The position numbers and the translations under genes were made by a program. DNA of 64,000 nt from assembly GCA_024128875.1 (NCBI GenBank), contig JAMYFF010000001.1, forward strand, positions 248,001 through 312,000. The letters are read 5' to 3'. Each line of letters starts with the position of its first letter. Position 1 is the first letter of the stretch. Source of the stretch: Salinilacustrithrix flava (GTDB lineage Bacteria > Actinomycetota > Acidimicrobiia > Acidimicrobiales > Salinilacustritrichaceae). Below the pieces are notes generated by a model that was not told the origin of the DNA, made no database searches, and was given only the letters and a program-made list of their open reading frames with translations. Positions 16,965 to 25,518 of the stretch are shown in pieces.

Positions 16965-18178
16965 CGTGGGTCTCCCGTTGCAGAGGTGACAGCGGTTGCG
17001 GTGTCGGTGGTGGGCCGTGCGGTGGACGAGGTGGAGCAGGCGAGGAGGTCGACGGCTCGGGGGCCGACGAGGGCGCCGCGCTCGGCGGGCAGGTCGATCG
17101 CCCACCCGAGGACGGTCGGATCGGAGCTGAGGAGCACGAGCGGCGCCTCGGGTTCGGCGGCTTCGAGGGCCCGCAGCAGGCCGTCGGCGGTGCCGTCGGG
17201 ATCGGTGGCGACCACGTCGTCGAGGACGACCACGCCATCGACGATGCCGGTGACGAGGTCGGCGAGGGCCTCGGCGGCGTCGTCGGGCGAGGTGCGGTCG
17301 AGCGTCGACCGGACCTCGGCGACCTCGCTGCGGCGGTGCTCGCACTCGGCCCGGTGGCGGTCGAGCGCCGCGGTCAGCCCGGTGCGCTCGTCGGCGATCG
17401 TCCCGGCCAGGCCGCGCAGCCCGGCGGACACGGCGCCCACGTGGTGGAGCGGGTCCTCGTCGTGGGGCGGCCGGACGTCGCCGGGGAGGCAGTCGACCAG
17501 GGCGGCGAGGCGGGACTGGCGATCCCGCTGCTCCCGGACGAGGCGCTCGATGGTGCGCTCGGTCGCGGTGACGGCCCGCTTCGTCTCCTCCGAGCGGGAC
17601 CGGGCGTCGCGCTCGGCCTCGCCGAGTCGGGCTTCCAGGCTCTCGGCCTGCGCGGTCAGGGCGGCGGCCGCCTGCGCCCGCTCACCGGTCGGGTCGACCT
17701 CGCCACGATCCATGGCGTGGAGCTGGCGACGGGCCTCGGAGATCGCCGCGTCGGCCTGCGCCCGTTGCTCGAGCACGCGATCCAGGGCCCGGGAGGCCTC
17801 ACGTGCGGCGCGGAGCCCCTCGGACAGCTCGGCTTCGGCCGCGGCGAGGTCGGTGCGGTGGTTTGCAGCGAGACCGGGAAGGGTCTCGCACCAGTCGGCG
17901 GCAGCCACGAAGCCGTCGTGGTCGGCCCGGCGCTGGTCGACGGCAGCACGGGCGGCGGCGAGGCGCTCGAGGGCCTGCTCGAGCTCGGCGTTGCGGGTGG
18001 CCAGCACCTCGAGCCGGGCCGAGCGCCGGCGGCCGGCCACGGCCTGGGTGGCGGCTTCGAGCTCGGCCCGCCCGACGATGGTGCGGCCCGGCGCCTGATC
18101 CACGGCGCGACGAGGACCGACGTCCACGGGCACCACCGTGAGGCGGGGGTGCAACAGGTCGGGCTCGCGTCGGATCAC
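16961..18178 (-). CDS. Coiled-coil protein with SMC-like C-terminal half-head, no Walker A
   Basis: The 405-residue protein opens the conservon operon and overlaps the kinase by ATGA. Residues 40-300 are heptad-rich coiled coil (Ala/Glu/Arg). The end looks like the second half of an SMC/YhaN-type ATPase head: VVVLDDVV near 316 resembles Walker B, and PLVLLSSDPTVLGWA near 346 resembles the following strand and H-loop, with Asp in place of His. No Walker A occurs near the N-terminus, so ATP hydrolysis is unlikely. I know of no standard conservon partner like this. A scaffold linking the kinase and GTPase is a guess. Confidence 0.8.
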   Translation of the reverse strand: MIRREPDLLHPRLTVVPVDVGPRRAVDQAPGRTIVGRAELEAATQAVAGRRRSARLEVLATRNAELEQALERLAAARAAVDQRRADHDGFVAAADWCETLPGLAANHRTDLAAAEAELSEGLRAAREASRALDRVLEQRAQADAAISEARRQLHAMDRGEVDPTGERAQAAAALTAQAESLEARLGEAERDARSRSEETKRAVTATERTIERLVREQRDRQSRLAALVDCLPGDVRPPHDEDPLHHVGAVSAGLRGLAGTIADERTGLTAALDRHRAECEHRRSEVAEVRSTLDRTSPDDAAEALADLVTGIVDGVVVLDDVVATDPDGTADGLLRALEAAEPEAPLVLLSSDPTVLGWAIDLPAERGALVGPRAVDLLACSTSSTARPTTDTATAVTSATGDPR

Positions 18179-18312
18179 ATCTCTCCCAAGAACTGCCCGG
18201 TCCGGCCAGCGGCTCGCCGGGGGCGGCTCCGATCGTCATCGGCAGCGCGACCCGGAGACTTGAGCGGCGGCGGCGACGTCGGTCACCGGATGGGTCGGAC
18301 GAACCAGTCGGC

Positions 18313-19068
18313 TCAGGTCGCGTCCCAGAGGAGGCGGTGGTACGTGATGCGGGCCGGATCGGGCTCGATGCCGTACGCCTCGTAGAGGTCGTCCTCCCGA
18401 CCCGGCCCGAAGTTCCAGCCGAGGCTCATCGACGCGACAGCGAGATCGGCCCAGCGGTCGGCCACCCCGAGCGAGCCGAGGTCGACGTGGCCGACCCAGC
18501 GGCCGTCGGCGCCCACCAGGGTGTTCGGGGCGCAGGCGTCGCCGTGGCAGACGACGAGGTGGTCCACCGGGGGCGGCTCGGCCAGCTGGGCGCGGAGGTG
18601 CTCGAAACGGGGCTGCAGGTGCTCGAGCCGGTGCTCCGGCGACCAGTCGAAGGGGCACGCCTCCACCGGCAGCGCGTCGTGCAGGGCCCGGAGGCCGGCT
18701 CCGATCGCTCGCACCGCGGGCGCCGGGTCGGCGACCCAGCGGGGGTCCACGGCGCTGGTGCCCGGCATCGCCGCCGTCACCAACCAGGTGGCGACGTCGT
18801 CACCGCCGACGTCGAGCACCGCCGGAACGGGCGTGTGCGGTGCCGCCCAGCGGAGCCGCTCGGCCTCGGCGGCGAGGTCGGTGAGCACCGGGTCCACCCC
18901 CCGGGGCAGCCACTTCACGTACCGGGTCGGTGGCGCACCGAGGGCGAACGTCAGGCCGCCGAGCTGGTTCTCCCACACGGGCCGGACCGCGTCACCGGCG
19001 GCCAGGCGGCGCACCGCCGGCGGCGGGGCGACCTCGTCCGCCGGTGGGCCGGCCAGCCAGCTCGGCAC
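18313..19068 (-). CDS. Aminoglycoside phosphotransferase-fold kinase (APH(3')-like)
   Basis: The 251-residue protein has the phosphotransferase core of the APH family: the catalytic loop HGDACAPN at residues 175-182, and the metal-binding DLG at 196-198, followed by the ADRWADLA segment typical of APH(3'). It would transfer phosphate from ATP to a hydroxyl group. Only four bases separate its GTG start from the zwf stop, so it belongs to the gnd-zwf operon. That context fits a sugar or polyol kinase as well as a resistance enzyme. The fold is sure; the substrate cannot be read from the sequence. Confidence 0.85.
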   Translation of the reverse strand: MPSWLAGPPADEVAPPPAVRRLAAGDAVRPVWENQLGGLTFALGAPPTRYVKWLPRGVDPVLTDLAAEAERLRWAAPHTPVPAVLDVGGDDVATWLVTAAMPGTSAVDPRWVADPAPAVRAIGAGLRALHDALPVEACPFDWSPEHRLEHLQPRFEHLRAQLAEPPPVDHLVVCHGDACAPNTLVGADGRWVGHVDLGSLGVADRWADLAVASMSLGWNFGPGREDDLYEAYGIEPDPARITYHRLLWDAT

Positions 19069-19072
19069 CGGG

Positions 19073-20473
19073 TCAGCCCGGGTGGTGCCAGCCGCCGAGG
19101 TCGGCGGCGAGGCGGTCGGCGCTGGCCGGCCCCCAGCTGCCGGGGGCGTAGGGCTCGGCCGGCGGCGGGTCGCGCAGCACGTCGTCGACGATGCGCCACT
19201 GCTGGTCGATGCCGTCCTCCCGGGCGAACCGGCGCGCGTCGCCCTCCATGGCGTCCTCGAGCAGCCGCTGGTAGGCCTCCCGCCGGCGCTCGTCGTGGGA
19301 GAACGACATCTCCAGGTCGGCGTCCTCGGCCACCAGGTCCTCCCCCGCCTGCTTGACCTGGAGCCCGAAGGTCACGCCGGTGTCGCTGTTGAGCCGGAAG
19401 CGGATGTGGTTCGGGTGCGGGGCCGGGGACCCCTCGGCGGCGAAGAGCATGCTCGGCGGGGTGCGCAGCTCCACCACGGCCTCGGTCTGGGTGGTCTCCA
19501 TCCGCTTGCCGGTGCGGATGAGCCACGGCACGCCGGCCCACCGCCAGGAGTCGATCTCGAAGCGCGCCGCCACGAAGGTCTCGGTGTCGCTGCCGGCATC
19601 GATGCCATCCTCGTCGAGGTAGCCCTCGTACTGGCCCCGCACCAGCTGGTCGGGCTGGAGCGCCTCGACCTGACGGAACACCTTCACCTTCTCGTCCCGC
19701 AGCGAGCGGGCGTCGGGCCCGGCCGGGGGCTCCATGGCCAGGAACGCCACGATCTGGAGGAGGTGGTTCTGCAGGACGTCCTTCAGGGCGCCGACCGAGT
19801 CGTAGAACTTGCCCCGCCCCTCCACGCCGAAGTCCTCGGCCATGGTGATCTGCACCGAGGAGATGAAGTTGCGGTTCCAGACCGGCTCGAGCAGGGAGTT
19901 GGCGAAGCGGAACACGAGCAGGTTCTCGATGGCCTCCTTGCCGAGGAAGTGGTCGATGCGGAACACCCGGTCCTCGGGGAAGGCGCGGTGGAGGGTGTCG
20001 TCCAGCTCCTGGGCCGAGGCGCGGTCGCGACCGAAGGGCTTCTCGACCACGACGCGGGCGTGCTCGTGGAGCCCGACGCCGGCGAGGCCCTCGACCACGT
20101 CGTCGAACAGGGCCGGCGGGATGGCGAGGTAGAACAGCGGCGAGCGGAGGTCGCAGGCCCCCTCCAGCACGGTCTTCAGCTCATCGAAGGTCGAGGCCTG
20201 CTCGTAGTCGCCCGAGACGTAGGACGACCGCTCCTGCAGGGAGGCGAGGGCGCCGGCGTCGACGTCGTCGACCTGGTCCTCCACCGATTCGGCGATGCGC
20301 TCGCGCAGGTCGTCGTCGCTCCAGTCCGACGAGCTCACCCCGATGACCGGGACGGAGTCGGCGAGCGAGCCGTCGACGATCATCTGGTACAGCGCCGGGA
20401 ACAGCTTCTTCTTCGCCAGGTCGCCGGTGGCACCGAAGAGGACGACCGCGTCGGAGCGCTCCGTGGTCGCCAC
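19073..20473 (-). CDS. zwf: Glucose-6-phosphate 1-dehydrogenase
   Basis: This enzyme makes 6-phosphogluconolactone and NAD(P)H at the entry to the oxidative pentose phosphate pathway. The 466-residue protein has the dinucleotide-binding start [20 protein letters not shown] near residue 10 and the catalytic motif RIDHFLGKE near 170, with the active-site His in the expected place. Length fits the family. The GTG start lies one base after the gnd stop and the APH-like kinase follows four bases after its stop, so the three form one unit. A 6-phosphogluconolactonase gene is not present in the window. Confidence 0.96.
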   Translation of the reverse strand: MATTERSDAVVLFGATGDLAKKKLFPALYQMIVDGSLADSVPVIGVSSSDWSDDDLRERIAESVEDQVDDVDAGALASLQERSSYVSGDYEQASTFDELKTVLEGACDLRSPLFYLAIPPALFDDVVEGLAGVGLHEHARVVVEKPFGRDRASAQELDDTLHRAFPEDRVFRIDHFLGKEAIENLLVFRFANSLLEPVWNRNFISSVQITMAEDFGVEGRGKFYDSVGALKDVLQNHLLQIVAFLAMEPPAGPDARSLRDEKVKVFRQVEALQPDQLVRGQYEGYLDEDGIDAGSDTETFVAARFEIDSWRWAGVPWLIRTGKRMETTQTEAVVELRTPPSMLFAAEGSPAPHPNHIRFRLNSDTGVTFGLQVKQAGEDLVAEDADLEMSFSHDERRREAYQRLLEDAMEGDARRFAREDGIDQQWRIVDDVLRDPPPAEPYAPGSWGPASADRLAADLGGWHHPG

Positions 20474-20474
20474 C

Positions 20475-21398
20475 TCAGCCCCCCTCCCCCGCCGGCGTCT
20501 CCCGCGGGTCGTCCGCCCGCACCACGGCGTGGCCGCCGAACTGCTCGCGCAGGGCGGCCACGGCCTTCATGGCGAGGGACTCCTCGTGCTGGGACTCGAA
20601 GCGGGCGAAGAGCGCCGCGGCGATGGCCGGCACCGGCACGCCGGTGGCCACGGCGGTCTCCACGGTCCAGCGGCCCTCGCCGGAGTCGGATGCGACGCCG
20701 TCGAGGTCCTCGAACCCGGGGTGCGCTTCGAGGCCACGCACCAGCAGGTCGAGCAGCCACGACTGGATGACCGAGCCCTCCTGCCACGCGCCGAGCGCCG
20801 CCGGGACGTCGACGCCGATCGGGTGGCGGGCCATGAGCTCGTAGCCCTCGGCGAAGGCCTGCATGAGCGCGTACTCGACGCCGTTGTGGACCATCTTGGT
20901 GAAGTGGCCGGCGCCGGCCGGACCGACGTGGGCCAGGCCCTTGCCGGTGTCGCCGGCGCCCTCCGGCGCCAGGTCGACCAGGAAGGGCCACACCCGCTGC
21001 ACGTGCTCGTCGTCGCCGCCGACCATCAGCGCGTAGCCGCGCTCGAGGCCCCAGATGCCGCCGGACACGCCGGCGTCGACGTAGCCGAGCCCGGCCTCGG
21101 CGTAGCGCTCGGCCCGGATGACGGAGTCGGTGAACCGGGAGTTCCCGCCCTCGACGAGGACGTCACCCTCGTCGAGCAGCTCCACCAGGTCGTTCACCGT
21201 CTGGGTCGTGGGTGCGCCCGCCGGGACCATGGACCACAGCGTCCGGGGCGTCGCCAGCGCGGCGACGAGGGCCTCGAGGGAGTCCACGTCGCTCTCGTCG
21301 CTGAACGGGTCGAAGCCGATCACCTCGTGCCCGGCGGCCCGCAGCCGCTCGGCCATGTTCGCCCCCATCCGTCCGAGTCCGATCATCCCGAGCTGCAT
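20475..21398 (-). CDS. gnd: 6-phosphogluconate dehydrogenase, short decarboxylating (GndA-type)
   Basis: This oxidises and decarboxylates 6-phosphogluconate to ribulose 5-phosphate. The 307-residue length marks the short form, often NAD-preferring, rather than the 470-residue form. The Rossmann motif GLGRMG is at residues 6-11, the substrate loop [12 protein letters not shown] lies near 120 and the catalytic Lys/Asn pair appears in [11 protein letters not shown] near 175. I choose ATG 21398, preceded by AGGAG; the frame stays open upstream but without family similarity. It heads the gnd-zwf-kinase operon. Confidence 0.94.
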   Translation of the reverse strand: MQLGMIGLGRMGANMAERLRAAGHEVIGFDPFSDESDVDSLEALVAALATPRTLWSMVPAGAPTTQTVNDLVELLDEGDVLVEGGNSRFTDSVIRAERYAEAGLGYVDAGVSGGIWGLERGYALMVGGDDEHVQRVWPFLVDLAPEGAGDTGKGLAHVGPAGAGHFTKMVHNGVEYALMQAFAEGYELMARHPIGVDVPAALGAWQEGSVIQSWLLDLLVRGLEAHPGFEDLDGVASDSGEGRWTVETAVATGVPVPAIAAALFARFESQHEESLAMKAVAALREQFGGHAVVRADDPRETPAGEGG

Positions 21399-21534
21399 GC
21401 GTGCGTCTCCTGGCCTGTCCGTGGGGCGTGGTGTGCCGACCCTTCCTACCCGCGGATGTTGGTTTTCGCCGTTCGAGCCGCCAAGGTGGGAGATGGGCAT
21501 GTTCTGCCCCGAGTCGCGCCAGAGGAGCCCCAAC

Positions 21535-22062
21535 GTGTCGCCAGCGTCCACTTCCACCGTCGAATCGCCCTTCAAGAAGGGCGACGCCGTCATCTACCCC
21601 CAGCACGGGGCCGGGCGGGTCGTGGCGGTCGAGAAGCGGACGATCGGTGACGTCGAGCGCCAGTACCTGGTCATCGAGCTCGAGCTCCAGGACCTTCGCG
21701 TGTGGGTGCCCTGCGACGAGGCCGAGCAGGTCGGCGTGCGCGAGCCCACCCCCAAGGACGAGCTCGACGACCTCTTCGAGCTGCTCTCCGACCACGACGT
21801 GCGCATCCCGTCCAACTTCTCCCGGCGCATGAAGAACAACCAGAGCCGCATGAACGACGGCGACGTGTGGCAGCTGGCCGAGGTGGTCCGGAACCTGGCG
21901 ATCCGCCGGTCCAAGAAGCACCTCTCCCCCTCGGAGAAGACGCTCTACGCCCACGCCCGCAACCTGCTGGTCGCCGAGCTGGCCCTCTCGATGGGCAAGT
22001 CCCACGAGAAGGCCGAGGCCGCGATCGACGAGCACCTGCCCGAGCCGGGCGAGGACTCCTAG
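21535..22062 (+). CDS. CarD family RNA polymerase-binding transcription regulator
   Basis: CarD proteins bind the RNA polymerase beta subunit and stabilise open promoter complexes; in mycobacteria the protein is essential. The 175-residue product has the RNA polymerase-interaction domain, FKKGDAVIYPQHGAGRVVAVEKR near residue 12, and the helical DNA-binding domain with DVWQLAEVVRNLAIRR and LSPSEKTLYAHARNLLVAEL. I choose GTG 21535, with AGAGGAG eight bases upstream, over the ATG at 21493. It stands alone on the plus strand, divergent from gnd. Confidence 0.95.
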   Translation: MSPASTSTVESPFKKGDAVIYPQHGAGRVVAVEKRTIGDVERQYLVIELELQDLRVWVPCDEAEQVGVREPTPKDELDDLFELLSDHDVRIPSNFSRRMKNNQSRMNDGDVWQLAEVVRNLAIRRSKKHLSPSEKTLYAHARNLLVAELALSMGKSHEKAEAAIDEHLPEPGEDS

Positions 22063-22087
22063 CGCCGAACGCCTGACGGTTCGGCGC
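22062..22087 (+). terminator. Hairpin at the end of the carD-like gene
   Basis: A perfect nine-base stem (GCGCCGAAC with GTTCGGCGC) and eight-base loop begins at the last base of the stop codon. No T-run follows. Confidence 0.6.
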
Positions 22088-22325
22088 CGATCGGCGTTGG
22101 ACAGGCGCTTGACGCCGGATCGCCGCCGATCCGTCTTCCGTGGACATGCCCACCAGTCGTTCGTGAGTGCAGCCAACTGAGCGCATCGTGTGCCGACCGA
22201 CGTGGACCGCGGTTGAGTCGCGGGAGCGAACGCCCCGCCGATCAGCGTTGCGTGAGCGATCGCTGCGTCGACCGTGCCCACGATTCCGCTGTGAACGGCA
22301 CATAGGAGCGGCACGTGGCGTCGGT

Positions 22326-22904
22326 CTACGCCTGAAACTCACAAGACAGCGGCTCCCTGATTGCCTGGCCGTCGAAGTGCTCGACCAGCACCGACACGTT
22401 GTCCGCACCGACTGACACGACGCGCCAGTTGGCCCCGGCGACGGATTGGACTGTCCCGCGACGGTTCTGCGACACGGCCCGGCAAACGGGAACCTGGATG
22501 ACTCCCTGCTCGTAGACGTCGATGCGGGCTTCCGCATTCGGATAGATGTAGAAGAACGTCGCTGCTCCCCGGGAGGTGCACCGGAGCGCTTCGGTCTGCG
22601 GGTACACCTGATCCTCGGCGTAGCCCTCGTAGGGGTCCTCGACCACACGTGGCTCGGCACACTCCACGCCGGCTTCCTTCGCCGAAATGAGGAGCGCATC
22701 GACGTTTGCGAAGACTGGCGCCTCCAGCCCACCACGGTGGACGGACGGCCCCTCGTCGCTAACGAAGGGTCCGCCGAGGACCAGACCCGTCGCGAACACG
22801 AGTCCGCCGAGCGCCAGCGCGATTAGCGCTGCGACCGCCACCCACCCCACGGCGCCTAGGTTGAACACTCGCTCGCTGTCAGCACCTCGGGCCACGCCAA
22901 CCAT
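22326..22904 (-). CDS. Unknown single-helix membrane protein
   Basis: I do not recognise this 192-residue protein. A helix near residues 15-42 (VGWVAVAALIALALGGLVFATGL) anchors an external domain. Four cysteines in the domain (VECAEPR, LRCTSRG, VPVCRAV, LSCEFQA) could form two disulfides. ATG at 22904 is the likeliest start, though the frame is open further upstream and the ribosome binding site is weak. It overlaps the upstream gene by 26 bases. It is the last gene of a three-gene minus-strand unit in a stretch less GC-rich than its surroundings, which suggests recent acquisition. Confidence 0.65.
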   Translation of the reverse strand: MVGVARGADSERVFNLGAVGWVAVAALIALALGGLVFATGLVLGGPFVSDEGPSVHRGGLEAPVFANVDALLISAKEAGVECAEPRVVEDPYEGYAEDQVYPQTEALRCTSRGAATFFYIYPNAEARIDVYEQGVIQVPVCRAVSQNRRGTVQSVAGANWRVVSVGADNVSVLVEHFDGQAIREPLSCEFQA

Positions 22905-23343
22905 CTTTCCAGAGGTGACACGCGGCGCTCCCGAGTGCAGTGTCTCTGAGCGTTCGGGCCAGCAGTAACTGATGATCGGCGACGCCACCGCAGTCGTACA
23001 TCGGCAGCACATCTCCGACCCTCACGTCGGACCATGACGGCACCCGGTCTGGAAACATCGAGACGACGACGGCCCGCACCCGGTCGCCTGGGCTGACTGG
23101 GTAATGCCCGAAGCAAAGCACCGGACCACCCGTCTGCTCGGGGGGCGTCATTCCGGGTAGCCCCCAGTTCGGCCGGTAAGCCATCGGCGGGTAGTCATCT
23201 CCGCCGATGGGGTTGACCCGCCCGCCATCCTCGGTCTTGACAACTTCGAGTTCGATGCCAAGGGCGAACCCGTCGATCGTCTCGCCGCCCACCTGCACAT
23301 ACTGCCGGGTATTCCGCACCGGTCGCCTCGCGGAAGACGCCAC
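22879..23343 (-). CDS. Unknown soluble protein of the low-GC islet
   Basis: This 154-residue protein has no signal peptide or membrane helix and matches no family I know. It looks beta-rich, with Pro/Gly-rich loops in the middle (PPMAYRPNWGLPG) and VRVGDVLPMYDCGG near residue 108, a pattern that suggests a beta-barrel-like fold, for example an elongation-factor-like beta domain. The GTG start is directly fused to the stop of the upstream membrane gene (TAGGTG), which favours coupled translation. Its 3' end overlaps the next gene. Codon use is less GC-biased at third positions than in neighbouring blocks. Confidence 0.6.
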   Translation of the reverse strand: MASSARRPVRNTRQYVQVGGETIDGFALGIELEVVKTEDGGRVNPIGGDDYPPMAYRPNWGLPGMTPPEQTGGPVLCFGHYPVSPGDRVRAVVVSMFPDRVPSWSDVRVGDVLPMYDCGGVADHQLLLARTLRDTALGSAACHLWKDGWRGPRC

Positions 23344-23553
23344 CTATCGGGTGTCCACCTTGCCGGTCGGCATCCGGCTGTCCCCCCGCTCCTTCGCGAG
23401 CCAGATGAGCGGGAAGACCGGGACGTAACAGCCCGCTATCGAGAAGTGGACAAGAATGAGCAGGTCTCGCCACTGGAGCTGCCGCCCCTTCCGCCAAGAC
23501 CAGATGAACAGGCCTCCGACGTACAGGAACGCTGCGATCGTCAACGCGTTCAT
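23344..23553 (-). CDS. Unknown small two-helix membrane protein
   Basis: The 69-residue protein starts at ATG 23553 and has a helix near residues 3-19 (LTIAAFLYVGGLFIW), a basic loop SWRKGRQLQW and a second helix near 28-50 (LLILVHFSIAGCYVPVFPLIWL). It ends in a short polar tail. No family is recognised. The frame is open for another 30 codons upstream, but those residues lack membrane character. It leads the three-gene unit, whose promoter should lie in the region that holds the inverted repeat at 23725-23773. Confidence 0.55.
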   Translation of the reverse strand: MNALTIAAFLYVGGLFIWSWRKGRQLQWRDLLILVHFSIAGCYVPVFPLIWLAKERGDSRMPTGKVDTR

Positions 23554-23879
23554 CGCTTGGAGGATCGGGCTGTCGAAGCGTGGCGCGATCACCGCAGAAG
23601 AGTGCCGGATCTTTGGCGGCCCGACCACCCCTCTCCCCGGCACCTACCGCCCAGGCGCGTTCCGCTTTCGCCGAAAACGCGTTCCGCGCCGTCGGAGCGC
23701 GAGCCGCCGACCTGGGCGTTCACCCTTTGTCACCAATCCCGGCGGGGGATCGATGACAAACGCGGTGACAAAGTCGTGCGCCCCTATCGGCCGGTCCGCC
23801 GCCTTCGGAGCGGCTGACCTTGGGACCTCACGGTCAGAGCTCGGCACCTCGGAGCGGCTCGAACTGGCACCATCAGAAG
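23554..23879. other. Intergenic region between the unknown operon and the frameshifted gene
   Basis: No convincing coding sequence is seen on either strand; frames that stay open are short and of low complexity. The region lies between divergent genes and contains the TGACAAA repeat cluster annotated separately. Confidence 0.5.
23725..23773. repeat. Inverted repeat built on TGACAAA
   Basis: CTTTGTCACC at 23725-23734 and GGTGACAAAG at 23764-23773 are perfect ten-base inverted arms, and a third related copy, GATGACAAA, lies between them next to the right arm. The position between divergent genes suits an operator. Confidence 0.5.
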
Positions 23880-24141
23880 GTGACTGCCGGTGGTTTCGCT
23901 TCGCCCGAGGAGGCAGCGCTCGCGAGCTGGAGGGGGACGCCGGCAGCCAACGCGGGTGCGCTCCGTCACGGTCCGGGGCGCACGTGCCGAGGTGCTCGTC
24001 GAAACCGACCAGAGCAACCGTGAGCACCTCGACTACGTCTACTGCGTCCAAGGGGACGCCGGACGCTGGCGCGAGGTCGTCTCTGGCAACGGGCCAACCG
24101 TCCGATGGGACGATCCCGACGAGTACGCCTGGTCGTACTAG
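23880..24141 (+). pseudogene. Small unknown gene broken by a one-base frameshift
   Basis: Two reading frames join into one plausible protein of about 87 residues. The first frame from GTG 23880 gives GGFASPEEAALASW and then TPAANA; the next frame continues RVRSVTVRGARAEVLVETD and ends in VSGNGPTVRWDDPDEYAWSY. Adding one base near 23954, inside AACGCGGGTG, restores a continuous frame. The combined pattern (ASPEEAALASW followed by a strand-rich domain with a GNGP-W-DP end) resembles small actinobacterial proteins of unknown function. Either the gene is decayed or the read has an indel in the GGG run. The start codon is uncertain. Confidence 0.6.
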
Positions 24142-24255
24142 GGGGCCGCTGGATAGTGCCGGTTGTCCGGCGGCCGGAACCAGAACCTCTCCAGGCTCGC
24201 TGGCGCACAGATCGCTCAGCCGATCTCACCACCGATGCGGGTCGACGTCCCGTCG

Positions 24256-25518
24256 TCAGCCCTCGGCCACCTCGGCGGCGGCCTCGGATGCCCGGGCCAC
24301 GATGTCGTCGATGACGTCGTCGGTGTGGGCCAGGCCGGGGAACAGGACCTCGTAGGCGCCCGGCGCCATGGCCACGCCGCGCCGGAGCATGGCGTGGAAG
24401 AAGCGCCGGTAGCGGTCGACGTCGGTCGTCTTGGCGTCGTCGTAGGTGCGCGGCGCGGTGTCGCCCAGGTGGAGGCCGACGAGCGAGCTCACCCGCGGGA
24501 TCACGACGTCGATGCCGGCGTCGGCGAACGCCTTGGCCAGGCCGTCGGCGAGGCGGGTCGCTCCGGCGCGGAGCCGGTCGTAGGCCGCGTCGTCCAGCAG
24601 GTCGAGGGCGGCACGGCCGGCAGCGGTGGCCAGCGGGTTGCCCGACAGCGTGCCGGCCTGGAACACCGGCCCGTCGGGGGCCAGGGAGTCCATGATCTCG
24701 GCCCGGCCGCCGAACGCCCCGATGTTGAGGCCGCCGCCGATGACCTTGCCGAAGCAGGTCAGGTCGGCGTCGACGCCGTACAGCTCCTGGGCCCCGCCGC
24801 GGGCGACCCGGAAGCCGGTGATGACCTCGTCGAAGATGAGCAGGGCGCCGACCCGGTCGCACTCGTCGCGCAGCGCCTGCAGGAAGCCCTCCTCGGGCGG
24901 GATCAGGCCCATGTTGGCGGCGGCGGGCTCGAGGATCACGGCGGCGACCTGGTCGTCGAGGGTGGGCACCTCGTTGAACGGGATGACGATGGTGTCGGCC
25001 ACCGTGGCCTCGGTGACGCCCACGCTCTCGGGCAGGGAGAACACGGCCAGGGCCGAGCCGGACTGGGCCAGCAGCGCGTCACCGTGGCCGTGGTAGTTCC
25101 CGGCGAACTTCACCAGCTTCGTCCGGCCGGTGTGGCCCCGGGCCAGGCGGATGGCCGACATCGTGGCCTCGGTGCCGGAGCTGACGAGGCGGACCTTCTC
25201 CACGCTCGGGACCCGGGCGCAGATCTCCTCGGCGATGCGGACCTCGCCCTCGGTGGGCGCGCCGTAGGAGGTCCCCTTCGTCGCCGCTTCCTGGATGGCC
25301 GACACGATGGCCGGGTGGGCGTGGCCGGCGATGACCGCGCCGTAGCTCTGGACGAGGTCGAGGTACTCCGTGCCCTCGACGTCCCACACCCGTGGTCCCT
25401 CGGCGCGCTCGACGAAGTACGGCGTTCCTCCCACGGCCCGGAAGGCGCGGATCGGCGAGTTGACCCCACCGGGGATGTGGGCCTCGGCCTGGGCGTAGAG
25501 CTCTTCGTTGGTGGTCAT
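24256..25518 (-). CDS. hemL: Glutamate-1-semialdehyde 2,1-aminomutase
   Basis: This PLP enzyme turns glutamate 1-semialdehyde into 5-aminolevulinate, the second step of the C5 route that starts with HemA in the same cluster. The 420-residue protein shows the family start IPGGVNSPIRAF near residue 16, FAGNYHGHGDALL near 145, and the PLP-lysine motif TCFGKVIGGGLNIGAFGG near 262. ATG 25518 overlaps the hemB stop as ATGA. It is the last gene of the tetrapyrrole cluster before the less GC-rich islet. Confidence 0.97.
   Translation of the reverse strand: MTTNEELYAQAEAHIPGGVNSPIRAFRAVGGTPYFVERAEGPRVWDVEGTEYLDLVQSYGAVIAGHAHPAIVSAIQEAATKGTSYGAPTEGEVRIAEEICARVPSVEKVRLVSSGTEATMSAIRLARGHTGRTKLVKFAGNYHGHGDALLAQSGSALAVFSLPESVGVTEATVADTIVIPFNEVPTLDDQVAAVILEPAAANMGLIPPEEGFLQALRDECDRVGALLIFDEVITGFRVARGGAQELYGVDADLTCFGKVIGGGLNIGAFGGRAEIMDSLAPDGPVFQAGTLSGNPLATAAGRAALDLLDDAAYDRLRAGATRLADGLAKAFADAGIDVVIPRVSSLVGLHLGDTAPRTYDDAKTTDVDRYRRFFHAMLRRGVAMAPGAYEVLFPGLAHTDDVIDDIVARASEAAAEVAEG

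Noticed and set aside
14526..18098. A 1190-codon open frame on the plus strand
   Set aside because: It is antisense to the conservon kinase and coiled-coil genes and is of low-complexity Gly/Val/Asp/Arg composition, typical of frames kept open by high third-position GC.
18313..19068. Calling the APH-like gene an antibiotic resistance determinant
   Set aside because: Only the fold and catalytic motifs are visible, and its operon context is pentose phosphate metabolism.
22088..22325. A possible small RNA in the gap after the carD-like gene
   Set aside because: Apart from the hairpin at the stop codon I see no promoter, terminator or conserved RNA motif.
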